Positions 34,461 through 42,782 of a DNA stretch of 64,000 nt are shown in pieces. The stretch is taken from NCBI RefSeq assembly GCF_039523735.1, contig NZ_BAAAFW010000058.1, positions 62,001-126,000 on the forward strand, in the 5' to 3' direction. Source of the stretch: Tatumella punctata (GTDB lineage Bacteria; Pseudomonadota; Gammaproteobacteria; Enterobacterales; Enterobacteriaceae). The notes under the pieces are model-generated. The model searched no databases. It saw nothing but the letters and a program-made list of their open reading frames with translations, and had not been told where the DNA came from. The first letter of the stretch is position 1. Every line of letters starts with the position of its first letter. The translations under genes and the position numbers were made by a program.

Positions 34461-35694
34461 ACAGCTGCCGCCAACCGTTAATATCCCGCATAAAGGCGAT
34501 TTTTTCACCATCCGGAGACCAAACCACAGCATCGCCACAGGGTGCTGTTGTGGTACGTTGAGTCACCCGCCGGCAATCTCCGGAGTCAGGATCACAAATC
34601 ATCACACTGTTATCGCAGATAAAAGCGACCCGCCGGACCTGCGGATGCCAGTTAACCACCGAGCTGATACTGTGGGGTAAATCCGTAATCTGTTGCGGGC
34701 TGCCACCCGCAGGAGAGACACCCCATAACTGAATGATACCCCGGGTGTCTGCCATCAGAAATGTCACCATACTGCCGTCAGGCGAGGTTCGCAGCCAGTG
34801 GCGCGGCTGTAGTGCAATTCCCCGGCTATAGGTCAGCCTGCGTTGCGTAACGCCGGCAGGAGGGGCGGGTAACCGGCTCCCGGTCCCCTGTAACGGGTAT
34901 TCACCGGCCACCGCAAAATCGGCCGGGTCGTCAGGTAAATCGACAATAAAAATCTCCGGGACCTTCTTTCCTTCAGTCGACAGTGTATCCCCGATAAAGA
35001 CCAGCGCTCTGCGCTGCCATTCACCGCTGGCTTTCCGGTAGCCCTTATGCCCGACCCAGCCTTCTTCATAGGCGCGATTAATCTGATCACTGCCGGGATC
35101 AGGAAACGGGGTGGTCTGGCTGACAATGACGCAAAAGTGGCTGCCATCGTGTCCGCGCGGGTGCTGCCTGCTGACGATCACCGGATGCAGGGGAACCGCG
35201 ACTCCGACATTCCGTAAATCTTCAGCCGTGGAACGTTGATGCATCACATGGTCATTATAGGTAAAGCTGAGAAACTCACCGTCTGCATCAAACATATGCA
35301 CGTGACTGCCACCACGTAACGCACCCGCCGTATAAGGCGGTGTAATATCACAGCCATCAAGGGTCACGGCCTGACCATCACTAATAATCACCCCGCGACG
35401 GTGGTGAAAATCGTAATACCAGCTCTGATCAGGATTTTCCGGCCCGTGAATACAGACATAACGTTCAGGTAATTGCGGGCTGCAACTGACTACCCCGACA
35501 CAGGCACCTTGTGAGGCCCGATAGATCACTTCCCTGACCCCGGTCGTTATATTTACACGTTCCACCGTCTGGCTGTTAAAGGTTGCATCCGGCGGGCGCA
35601 CATCAAACACCAGCCACTGGCTGTCGGGTGTCCATATCTGAGCATTTGTCAGTTGATGATGACGGGATTCAAAAGTCAGTTGTCTGTCCGGCAT
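34435..35694 (-). CDS. yidR: YidR, DUF3748 beta-propeller-like protein
   Basis: Function unknown. The protein resembles E. coli YidR and TolB/oligogalacturonide-lyase-like propellers: repeated WTPDSQWLVFDVR, RTSPDGSMVTFLMADTRG and VVWSPDGEKIAFMRD segments are PD40-type blades. The start at 35694 (MPDRQLTFESRHHQLTNAQI, 419 residues) aligns with the E. coli protein (415). An in-frame ATG at 35781 would add 29 residues that resemble a weak signal sequence. Histidines in YDFHHRRG could be functional. No lyase activity should be assumed. Confidence 0.8.
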   Translation of the reverse strand: MPDRQLTFESRHHQLTNAQIWTPDSQWLVFDVRPPDATFNSQTVERVNITTGVREVIYRASQGACVGVVSCSPQLPERYVCIHGPENPDQSWYYDFHHRRGVIISDGQAVTLDGCDITPPYTAGALRGGSHVHMFDADGEFLSFTYNDHVMHQRSTAEDLRNVGVAVPLHPVIVSRQHPRGHDGSHFCVIVSQTTPFPDPGSDQINRAYEEGWVGHKGYRKASGEWQRRALVFIGDTLSTEGKKVPEIFIVDLPDDPADFAVAGEYPLQGTGSRLPAPPAGVTQRRLTYSRGIALQPRHWLRTSPDGSMVTFLMADTRGIIQLWGVSPAGGSPQQITDLPHSISSVVNWHPQVRRVAFICDNSVMICDPDSGDCRRVTQRTTTAPCGDAVVWSPDGEKIAFMRDINGWRQLFIVDGFVL

Positions 35695-35830
35695 GGCCTG
35701 TTCCGCATGAGTCTTGGGGGTAAGGGAATATGCAATATTCTGCCCGACAGTGCCAGCATAAGCGGGACAGATAAACAACAAAAGCTGCCCTGAGGCAGCT
35801 TTCCGGTAATGAACTCAATAACAAATGCGG

Positions 35831-36043
35831 TTATTTATTTAACTCGGCTGTCATATAGACGCCATTATCATCACGGGCGCTGGTGATAGAGTAAGAGGAG
35901 GCACCCGCAGCTTTTGCCTGCGCTGCAATATGGGCTTCAGCACTGTCCAGGGTACTGCCCGAGGCAGACACTGATTCGGCAAACGCACCAAATGACAGGG
36001 CAGATAATATCGCAGCAGCAACTAATGCAGTCATCGTTTTCAT
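35831..36043 (-). CDS. DUF1471 (YhcN/BhsA-type) small exported protein, copy 1
   Basis: This is a 70-residue protein with a signal peptide (MKTMTALVAAAILSALSFGA, cleavage after AFA) and a 48-residue mature DUF1471 domain (STLDSAEAHIAAQAKAAGAS...). The family includes envelope stress proteins such as BhsA, McbA and YhcN. ATG 36043 follows AAGGA. It differs from copy 2 at only four residues, all in the first 28. Upstream similarity to copy 2 stops about 30 nt before the start, so it probably has no promoter of its own type and is read through from copy 2. Confidence 0.85.
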   Translation of the reverse strand: MKTMTALVAAAILSALSFGAFAESVSASGSTLDSAEAHIAAQAKAAGASSYSITSARDDNGVYMTAELNK

Positions 36044-36187
36044 GGTCAAAATCCTTGTTTATGGTTTGTTACGCAGGGTACACATTGTCCCGGGTTAACC
36101 CGTGGCGCGCGTCTTATCGCGGCAGATCTGTTTTATTTTCTGAGGAGGTTACCGGTCAGGAAATACAGCGCCAGCAAGACAGGACGG

Positions 36188-36400
36188 TTATTTATTCAGT
36201 TCAGCAGTCATGTAGACGCCATTATCATCACGGGCGCTGGTGATAGAGTAAGACGAGGCTCCCGCGGCTTTTGCCTGCGCTGCAATATGGGCTTCAGCAC
36301 TGTCCAGGGTACTGCCGGTGGCAGACACTGATTCAGCAAACGCACCAAATGACAGGGCAGATAACATCGCAGCAGTAAATAATGCAGTCATAGTTTTCAT
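36188..36400 (-). CDS. DUF1471 small exported protein, copy 2
   Basis: This 70-residue paralogue has the same signal peptide plan and an identical sequence over the last 42 residues compared with copy 1. ATG 36400 follows AAGGA 8 nt upstream. The promoter-proximal motif TTATTATTAGC at 36471-36481 (plus strand) is shared with copy 3. The near-identity of copies 1 and 2 shows a recent tandem duplication or gene conversion with a period of 357 bp. Confidence 0.85.
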   Translation of the reverse strand: MKTMTALFTAAMLSALSFGAFAESVSATGSTLDSAEAHIAAQAKAAGASSYSITSARDDNGVYMTAELNK

Positions 36401-36470
36401 GGTCAAAATCCTTCTTTATGGTTGTTACGCAGAACAGCTGTCGTTCTGATAGTGCATATAGTAACCATTG

Positions 36471-36491
36471 TTATTATTAGCCTATTAACTG
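36471..36491 (-). promoter_or_regulatory. Shared promoter-region motif of DUF1471 copies 2 and 3
   Basis: Plus-strand TTATTATTAGC followed by CTATTAAC lies at 36471-36488. The near-identical TTATTATTAGCTTGTTAAC lies at 36851-36869 upstream of copy 3. Both sit about 65-80 nt before their starts and can be -35/operator sequence for a common regulator. Copy 1 lacks it. Confidence 0.5.
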
Positions 36492-36574
36492 AAAGTGCGA
36501 TCTACATCACATTTAATCGGTTATTTTTGCGATTACTTTCAGTGACCGGCCAATCGGCATCGGTAAGATACCGC

Positions 36575-36787
36575 TTATTTATTCAGTTCCGCCGTCATAT
36601 AGACACCATTCGCCTGACGGGCACTGGTAATGATGTAAGAAGAGGCTCCTGCCGCTTTCGCCTGCGCAGCAATATTCGCTTCAGTACTGTCCAGAGTACT
36701 GCCACTGGCTGATACAGGAATAGCAAAAGCCCCGAACGACAGGGCAGATAATGCTACGGCAGCAACAAGCGTAGTAATGGTTTTCAT
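36575..36787 (-). CDS. DUF1471 small exported protein, copy 3
   Basis: This is the most divergent of three tandem paralogues, 70 residues long and about 84% identical to copy 1. The start of the mature part differs (IPVSASG instead of ESVSASG) and DD is replaced by QA in the SARQANGVYMTAELNK tail. It is first in the minus-strand direction and has its own promoter region containing the motif shared with copy 2. The role is likely envelope stress or biofilm related by family. Confidence 0.85.
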   Translation of the reverse strand: MKTITTLVAAVALSALSFGAFAIPVSASGSTLDSTEANIAAQAKAAGASSYIITSARQANGVYMTAELNK

Positions 36788-37048
36788 AACGGATACCTGA
36801 TAAATGTTTAAAAAATGTCATTTGTTTTGACGGGATAATGATAACAATAGTTATTATTAGCTTGTTAACAAATGATGCGGTAAATACCGTTTCATTAACA
36901 GGTACCGCCGTCTTCTGCTAAAGACTATTTAACTTATGGGTAATACTGGTCGGGAAAAATGGCGGGGAAGATTTACCGGCTGAGTGTTTCTAAACCAGGG
37001 GGGAAAAAGAACCGATGACAGGCCGCAGATACGGCCTGTGTACAGGGT

Positions 37049-37864
37049 TCAGTCAGATAATGCCCACTGTTCAATCGCACGGGCAACACCATCTTCAGCA
37101 TTCGACGACGTCTGATAACGGGCCTGCTGTTTTACTGAATCAATAGCATTGCCCATCGCTACCCCGCAGCCGGCGTAAGCAATCATCGCCAGATCATTTT
37201 CATGATCACCAATCGCCATCACTTCATCTGCAGAAAAACCTGACAGCTCAGCAAGTTTGCGTACCGCTGCACCTTTATTTACCTGATTGTTGAGGATCTC
37301 CAGGTAGAATGGTGCACTTTTCAGAATGGTATACTCTTTCCTCACTTCCGGAGGTAACCGGCAGATGGCAGCATCCAGTAATTCAGGCTCATCGATCATC
37401 ATCAGTTTCGGAAAACGTAATGACGGATCCATATCCGCTGCAGCGCGATAACGCAGTGGTATTCCGGTCAGAGATACCTCATGGATAGTGTATTTACTGA
37501 TATCCTGGTTCGGGGTGTACAGATGGGTTTTATCCAGCGCCTGGAAATGTACCCCAAACTCCCGTGCCAGTTGTTCAAATTTCAGATAGTCCGCATGACC
37601 CAGGGTAACTTCAGCAACGCAACTGCCATCTTCAGCACGTTGTACTAATGCACCGTTATAACTGATACAAAACTGGCCGGGTTTATCCAGGCCCAGCTCA
37701 GTAATATAGCGTTGCATGCCGATATGCGGCCGGCCGGATGCCAGGACAACAATAATCCCCTGCTGCTGTGCTCGTGCGATTGCTGATTTCACCGCAGGGG
37801 TAATTTTATGCTCCGGATCCAGCAGTGTGCCGTCCATATCGAGTGCTATCAGTTTTATTGCCAT
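37049..37864 (-). CDS. yidA: YidA, HAD-family sugar phosphatase
   Basis: YidA is a Cof-type HAD phosphatase acting on sugar phosphates such as erythrose-4-phosphate and alpha-glucose-1-phosphate in vitro. ATG 37864 follows GAGGA and gives 271 residues (270 in E. coli). HAD motifs are LDMDGTLLD at residues 7-15, a Ser/Thr motif LASGRPH near 40-46, Lys in NKGAAVRKL, and GDHENDLAMI near 218. It lies upstream of gyrB's terminator, as in E. coli. Confidence 0.93.
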   Translation of the reverse strand: MAIKLIALDMDGTLLDPEHKITPAVKSAIARAQQQGIIVVLASGRPHIGMQRYITELGLDKPGQFCISYNGALVQRAEDGSCVAEVTLGHADYLKFEQLAREFGVHFQALDKTHLYTPNQDISKYTIHEVSLTGIPLRYRAAADMDPSLRFPKLMMIDEPELLDAAICRLPPEVRKEYTILKSAPFYLEILNNQVNKGAAVRKLAELSGFSADEVMAIGDHENDLAMIAYAGCGVAMGNAIDSVKQQARYQTSSNAEDGVARAIEQWALSD

Positions 37865-38021
37865 AATATCCTCATCAGTTGCCAAATATCGTCTGATGCT
37901 ATCTTGTTTAGCCTGAGCCTGACAGTATTAACCTGCCAGTACTCCACAGGGATCACAGGACGCCGCTGTATTTCCGCAGTTTTAGTTCAGCAATAGTCAT
38001 CATTGCCCGGCACTACTGACC

Positions 38022-38053
38022 AAAAAAAACCCCCTTTGTTACCAAAGAGGGTT
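38022..38053 (-). terminator. Rho-independent terminator of gyrB
   Basis: On the minus strand a CCCTCTTTG/CAAAGGGGG stem with a short GTAA loop is followed by eight T residues. It starts 21 nt after the gyrB stop. Confidence 0.92.
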
Positions 38054-38073
38054 ATTGAGCAATCCCGTCGGGA

Positions 38074-40482
38074 TCAGATATCGATATTCGCAGCCTTCAG
38101 TGCGTTTTCTTCAATAAAGGCTCTGCGTGGCTCAACAGCATCCCCCATCAGGGTGGTAAACAGCTGATCTGCAGCAATGGCATCTTTTATGGTCACCCGC
38201 AACATACGGCGGCTGTCCGGATCCATAGTGGTTTCCCACAGCTGTTCCGGGTTCATTTCACCCAGCCCTTTATAGCGCTGTACCGACAAACCACGACGCG
38301 ATTCTTTTACAAGCCATTCAACAGCCTGCTCAAAACTCGCCACTGGCTGACGACGTTCACCACGTTCAATAAAGGCATCTTCTTCGATCAGTCCGCGTAA
38401 TTTCTCACCCAGCGCATTGATCTTCTGATACTCAGGGCCATCAATAAACTCAGCATCCAGCGCATAATCCGTATCGACACCATGTGTCCGGATACGTAAC
38501 ACCGGCTCAAAACGCTGATGCTCACGATTTTCACGGATCAATCCGCAATAGCTGCTGCCATGAACCTCACGCTCAGTCAGGTCACTCACCAGCCCGTCCA
38601 GCCATTGCTGAACCTCTGCCTGATCAGTTAAATCTTTTAACTCAGGACGATAAATCAGACGCTGTAACAGCGCGACCGGATAACGGCGGGACATACGTTT
38701 GATCATTTTCCCGGTACTGTTAAACATCGCAACCAGCTCTTCCAGGGAAGCACCACTCAGCGCAGGAGCACTGGCATTGGTATGCAGGGTCGCACCATCC
38801 AGCGCAATGGCTATCTGATACTGGTCCATCGCATCATCATCTTTGATGTACTGTTCCTGCTTACCTTTCTTCACCTTATATAACGGCGGTTGTGCAATAA
38901 ACACATGACCGCGTTCAATGATCTCAGGCATCTGACGGTAGAAGAATGTCAGCAACAGGGTACGGATATGTGAACCATCAACATCCGCATCCGTCATGAT
39001 AATGATGCTGTGATAACGTAATTTATCCGGATTATATTCATCGCGGCCAATACCACAGCCGAGGGCGGTGATCAGGGTCGCAACTTCCTGAGAAGAAAGC
39101 ATTTTGTCAAAACGCGCTTTCTCCACATTCAGGATTTTACCTTTCAATGGCAAAATCGCCTGGTTCTTACGGTTACGTCCCTGCTTCGCAGAACCGCCCG
39201 CCGAGTCCCCTTCCACCAGGTAGACTTCGGAGAACGCAGGGTCACGTTCCTGACAATCAGCCAGTTTGCCGGGCAAGCCAGCCAGGTCCAGAGCACCCTT
39301 ACGGCGTGTCATTTCACGGGCACGGCGTGCTGCTTCACGGGCACGGGCCGCATCAATAATTTTACCGACGACAATTTTCGCATCTGACGGGTTTTCCAGC
39401 AGATATTCTGCCAGTAACTCATTCATCTGCGACTCAACCGCCGATTTAACTTCCGAAGAGACCAGCTTGTCTTTGGTCTGTGACGAGAACTTAGGATCCG
39501 GAACCTTAACAGAAACCACAGCTATCAGACCTTCACGGGCATCGTCACCCGTGGCACTGACTTTCGCCTTTTTACTGTAACCTTCTTTATCCATGTAGGC
39601 ATTCAGGGTACGGGTCATGGAGGCACGGAAACCAGCCAGGTGCGTACCGCCATCCCGCTGGGGAATGTTATTGGTAAAACAGTAAATATTTTCCTGGAAA
39701 CCATCATTCCACTGTAATGCGACTTCCACACCAATACCGTCTTTTTCGGTACTGAAGTAAAAAACATTCGGGTGGATAGGTGTTTTATTTTTATTCAGAT
39801 ATTCCACAAAGGCTTTAATACCACCTTCGTAGTGATAATGATCGCTCTTGTCAGAACGTTTATCGATCAGCCGGATAGAAACTCCGGAGTTAAGGAACGA
39901 TAACTCACGCAGACGTTTGGCCAGGATGTCGTATTCAAAGTCGGTGACATTGGTGAAAGTCTGGTGGCTTGCCCAGAAACGAACCGACGTCCCGGTGCTG
40001 TCCGTTTCGCCGATAACGGCCAGAGGTGCGCCCGGGACACCGTGCAGATAGGTTTGCTGATGAACTTTACCATCACGACGAATGGTCAGTTCCAGTTTTT
40101 CCGATAAGGCGTTAACCACAGAAACGCCGACACCATGCAAACCGCCGGAGACTTTATAGGAGTTATCGTCAAATTTCCCCCCGGCATGCAGTACCGTCAT
40201 AATGACTTCGGCAGCCGATACCCCTTCTTCAGGGTGAATACCGGTCGGAATACCGCGCCCGTCATCCTGAACAGAAACCGAGTTATCTGCATGAATAGTA
40301 ACTATAATTTCTTTACAATGGCCCGCGAGTGCTTCGTCGATGGCGTTGTCCACAACCTCGAATACCATGTGATGCAAACCGGTGCCGTCATCCGTATCAC
40401 CGATGTACATACCGGGGCGTTTGCGTACCGCATCAAGCCCTTTCAGGACTTTGATACTTGAGGAGTCATAAGAATTCGACAT
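38074..40482 (-). CDS. gyrB: GyrB, DNA gyrase subunit B
   Basis: GyrB is the ATPase subunit of gyrase, which introduces negative supercoils. The start is ATG 40482 (a TTG codon precedes it in frame), giving 802 residues (804 in E. coli). Visible are the GHKL ATPase site (EVVDNAIDEALAGH, DDGRGIP, GGLHGVGVSVVNAL), the transducer domain, the TOPRIM metal site EGDSAGGSAKQGR near 424 and DADVDGSHIRTLLL near 498, and the enterobacterial insert before the C-terminus GLGEMNPEQLWETTMDP. It lies 18 nt after recF. Confidence 0.98.
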   Translation of the reverse strand: MSNSYDSSSIKVLKGLDAVRKRPGMYIGDTDDGTGLHHMVFEVVDNAIDEALAGHCKEIIVTIHADNSVSVQDDGRGIPTGIHPEEGVSAAEVIMTVLHAGGKFDDNSYKVSGGLHGVGVSVVNALSEKLELTIRRDGKVHQQTYLHGVPGAPLAVIGETDSTGTSVRFWASHQTFTNVTDFEYDILAKRLRELSFLNSGVSIRLIDKRSDKSDHYHYEGGIKAFVEYLNKNKTPIHPNVFYFSTEKDGIGVEVALQWNDGFQENIYCFTNNIPQRDGGTHLAGFRASMTRTLNAYMDKEGYSKKAKVSATGDDAREGLIAVVSVKVPDPKFSSQTKDKLVSSEVKSAVESQMNELLAEYLLENPSDAKIVVGKIIDAARAREAARRAREMTRRKGALDLAGLPGKLADCQERDPAFSEVYLVEGDSAGGSAKQGRNRKNQAILPLKGKILNVEKARFDKMLSSQEVATLITALGCGIGRDEYNPDKLRYHSIIIMTDADVDGSHIRTLLLTFFYRQMPEIIERGHVFIAQPPLYKVKKGKQEQYIKDDDAMDQYQIAIALDGATLHTNASAPALSGASLEELVAMFNSTGKMIKRMSRRYPVALLQRLIYRPELKDLTDQAEVQQWLDGLVSDLTEREVHGSSYCGLIRENREHQRFEPVLRIRTHGVDTDYALDAEFIDGPEYQKINALGEKLRGLIEEDAFIERGERRQPVASFEQAVEWLVKESRRGLSVQRYKGLGEMNPEQLWETTMDPDSRRMLRVTIKDAIAADQLFTTLMGDAVEPRRAFIEENALKAANIDI

Positions 40483-40500
40483 CAACGTTTCTCGCTCATT

Positions 40501-41586
40501 TTAATCTTCAGGTTGAACTGCTATTTTACCTTTTTCTACGCTGAACATCTTGCCCTTTTCATCATTCATGTCGATTACGTGGTCAACACTAATGGCGCTG
40601 ACAAAAACCTGCGCTTTTGTCGATTTCAGGCGACTTGCCAGCAGATGACGACGCTGGTCATCAAGCTCCGAAGCAAAATCATCGATCAGGTAAATACAAC
40701 GTCGTCCGCTTTGACGTGTCAGGTACTCTCCCTGCGCCAGGCGCAGGGCACACATTAATAATTTCAGCTGGCCGCGGGACAGCAAGTCTTCCACCGGTGT
40801 GCCCGCAGCACGGATACGAAAATCCGCTTTATGCGGGCCGCTGGCCGTATAGGTCAGGGCCCGGTCACGTTCAAAATTACGTTCCAGTAATTCTGCATAA
40901 TCCGTCTCTTTGTCCCAGCCACGCTGATAGGAAAAACTCAGCTCATATTCCGGCAAAAATTGCTGACAGGTGGCTTTAATCTCACGGGTAATTTCATCGC
41001 TATAAGCCTGTCGCCACTCACTGATTTGCTGTGTCACCGGGGCCAGTTCCTGATCCCACGGCCGTAGCTGGCGATAGCTGGTCACCTGACGCAGTGCTGC
41101 ATTACGCTGTTTTATCAGCCGCCGCAGATCACTCCATGCGCTGTAAAACCCCGGGTAGTTATGAAAACAGCCCCAGTCAATATAGGCCCGCCGAAACTTA
41201 GGGCCACCGGTTAACAGGGTAAAACCCTCCGGGGTAATTAACTGCATTGGCAATAACTGGGCCAGTTCAGCCACCTTGTGTCCGTCGCTGCCATCGACCC
41301 GGACTTTACTCTCTCCGGCGCGGTCTTTACTGAGCCCGATACTGTGCTGATGATTTGCATCGTCAATCCGCCCATGCAGTACAAACGAAGGCTGGTCATG
41401 GCGGATCACACGTCCGGTCTGAATACTACGAAATGCCCGTCCATGGCCCAGAGTATAGATAGCTTCCAGTACACTGGTTTTTCCGCTGCCATTAGGGCCG
41501 ATCAGGAAGTTAACCCCTGCAGAGAGGCAGAGATCAGCCTGAGCGATATTGCGGAAATCTTTAATTATCAGGCGGGTAAGAGCCAT
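40501..41586 (-). CDS. recF: RecF, gap-repair ABC-like ATPase
   Basis: RecF with RecO and RecR loads RecA on gapped DNA and helps restart replication. The 361-residue SMC-like protein has Walker A GPNGSGKTSVLEAIY near residues 30-44, signature LSRGQLKLLMCALRLAQGE, and Walker B CIYLIDDFASELDD near 300. A 91-nt gap with a possible stem-loop separates it from dnaN, whereas the E. coli genes are almost contiguous. Confidence 0.97.
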   Translation of the reverse strand: MALTRLIIKDFRNIAQADLCLSAGVNFLIGPNGSGKTSVLEAIYTLGHGRAFRSIQTGRVIRHDQPSFVLHGRIDDANHQHSIGLSKDRAGESKVRVDGSDGHKVAELAQLLPMQLITPEGFTLLTGGPKFRRAYIDWGCFHNYPGFYSAWSDLRRLIKQRNAALRQVTSYRQLRPWDQELAPVTQQISEWRQAYSDEITREIKATCQQFLPEYELSFSYQRGWDKETDYAELLERNFERDRALTYTASGPHKADFRIRAAGTPVEDLLSRGQLKLLMCALRLAQGEYLTRQSGRRCIYLIDDFASELDDQRRHLLASRLKSTKAQVFVSAISVDHVIDMNDEKGKMFSVEKGKIAVQPED

Positions 41587-41677
41587 AAATTCGTCCGGGG
41601 GCGAGAAAAACGTATTCAGGAAAGCCGTTTCCCTGCAGCAGATGGCGGCAGGGAAAACAAAAGATCAGAATGGCAGG

Positions 41678-42778
41678 CTACAGACGCATCGGCATAACCA
41701 CATAAGCGGCATGCTGGCTGGCGACATCTTCAATTTGCACACTGGAAACCGAGTCAGTCAGCAGCAGCCTGACATTTTCACATTTCAGGGCATTGAGTAC
41801 ATCCAGCACATAGCTGACATTAAAACCAATTTCCAGCTCACTGCCCTGGTAACTGACATCCAGGATCTCTTCGGCTTCTTCCTGTTCCGGGTTATTTGCC
41901 GTAATACGCAGCTGATTTTCCGTAATAAACAGCCGGACACCTCTGAATTTCTCATTCGACAGGATAGCCGCACGGGCAAATGCCTGCCGCAGCAGATCAC
42001 AACCGGCTTCCAGTGTTTTATCCGGATTTTTTGGCAGCACACGGCGGTAATCCGGGAAGCGTCCGTCCACCAGTTTGGAGGTAAAAATAAAGTCACCGAC
42101 ATGGGCTCGGATGTTACTGCTGCCAATTTGCAACTGTAACGGCGTGTCGCCGCCATCCAGCAATCGGACCAGTTCAACCACCCCTTTACGCGGTACAATC
42201 ACCGAGTGATCGGGCAAAGACTGGCCCACCGGCATGGCACACACCGCAAGGCGGTGGCCATCGGTAGAGACAGTACGCAATTCCTCTCCGGCAGTTTCAA
42301 ACAGCATACCGTTCAGATAATAGCGTACATCCTGGTGCGCCATCGAAAACTGGGTGGCTTCAATCAGTCGTTTCAGTGTCGCCTGTGGCAGAGTAAATTC
42401 CACCTCACTTTGCCAGTCATCGAGATTTGGAAAATCCGTCGCCGGCAAGGTCGATAATGAGAAACGGCTGCGTCCTGAACGTACCAGCATTCTGTCGTTT
42501 TCCAGAATAACGTGGATTTCAGCACCTTCCGGCAGGCCGCGACAGATGTCCAGAAACTTACGTGCCGGCACAGTCGTTTCACCAGCCTCATGAGGCTGGC
42601 TAAGAGCAACACGGGCTACCATCTCCATTTCGAGATCGGTACCGGTCAGAGACAACGCGCCATCGGTAACCTGCAACAACAGGTTGCCGAGAATAGGTAA
42701 TGTCGGACGTCCCCCCAGGGGGCCGCTCACTTGTTGTAATGGTTTGAGCAACTGCTCTCTTTCTACAATAAATTTCAT
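41678..42778 (-). CDS. dnaN: DnaN, DNA polymerase III sliding clamp
   Basis: The beta clamp encircles DNA and tethers polymerases and repair proteins. The 366-residue length equals that of E. coli. Three clamp domains are visible from MKFIVEREQLLKPLQQVSG to the C-terminal YVVMPMRL, which forms the partner-binding cleft. It starts 4 nt after the dnaA stop in the dnaA-dnaN-recF-gyrB unit. Confidence 0.98.
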   Translation of the reverse strand: MKFIVEREQLLKPLQQVSGPLGGRPTLPILGNLLLQVTDGALSLTGTDLEMEMVARVALSQPHEAGETTVPARKFLDICRGLPEGAEIHVILENDRMLVRSGRSRFSLSTLPATDFPNLDDWQSEVEFTLPQATLKRLIEATQFSMAHQDVRYYLNGMLFETAGEELRTVSTDGHRLAVCAMPVGQSLPDHSVIVPRKGVVELVRLLDGGDTPLQLQIGSSNIRAHVGDFIFTSKLVDGRFPDYRRVLPKNPDKTLEAGCDLLRQAFARAAILSNEKFRGVRLFITENQLRITANNPEQEEAEEILDVSYQGSELEIGFNVSYVLDVLNALKCENVRLLLTDSVSSVQIEDVASQHAAYVVMPMRL

Positions 42779-42782
42779 AGCG

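Larger units (their letters stand above)
35831..36420. repeat. Direct tandem duplication of a DUF1471 gene
   Basis: Two units about 220 nt long, 357 bp apart, are about 90% or more identical in DNA. They cover the whole gene plus about 30 nt of leader, ending at GTTACGCAG on the plus strand (36068-36076 and 36424-36432 area). The space between is unrelated. A third, older copy lies at 36575-36787. Confidence 0.85.

Noticed and set aside
36831..36860. Fur-box-like GATAATGATAA upstream of DUF1471 copy 3
   Set aside because: Only the first half fits the consensus (about 14 of 19) and the region is AT-rich; not enough to claim Fur control.
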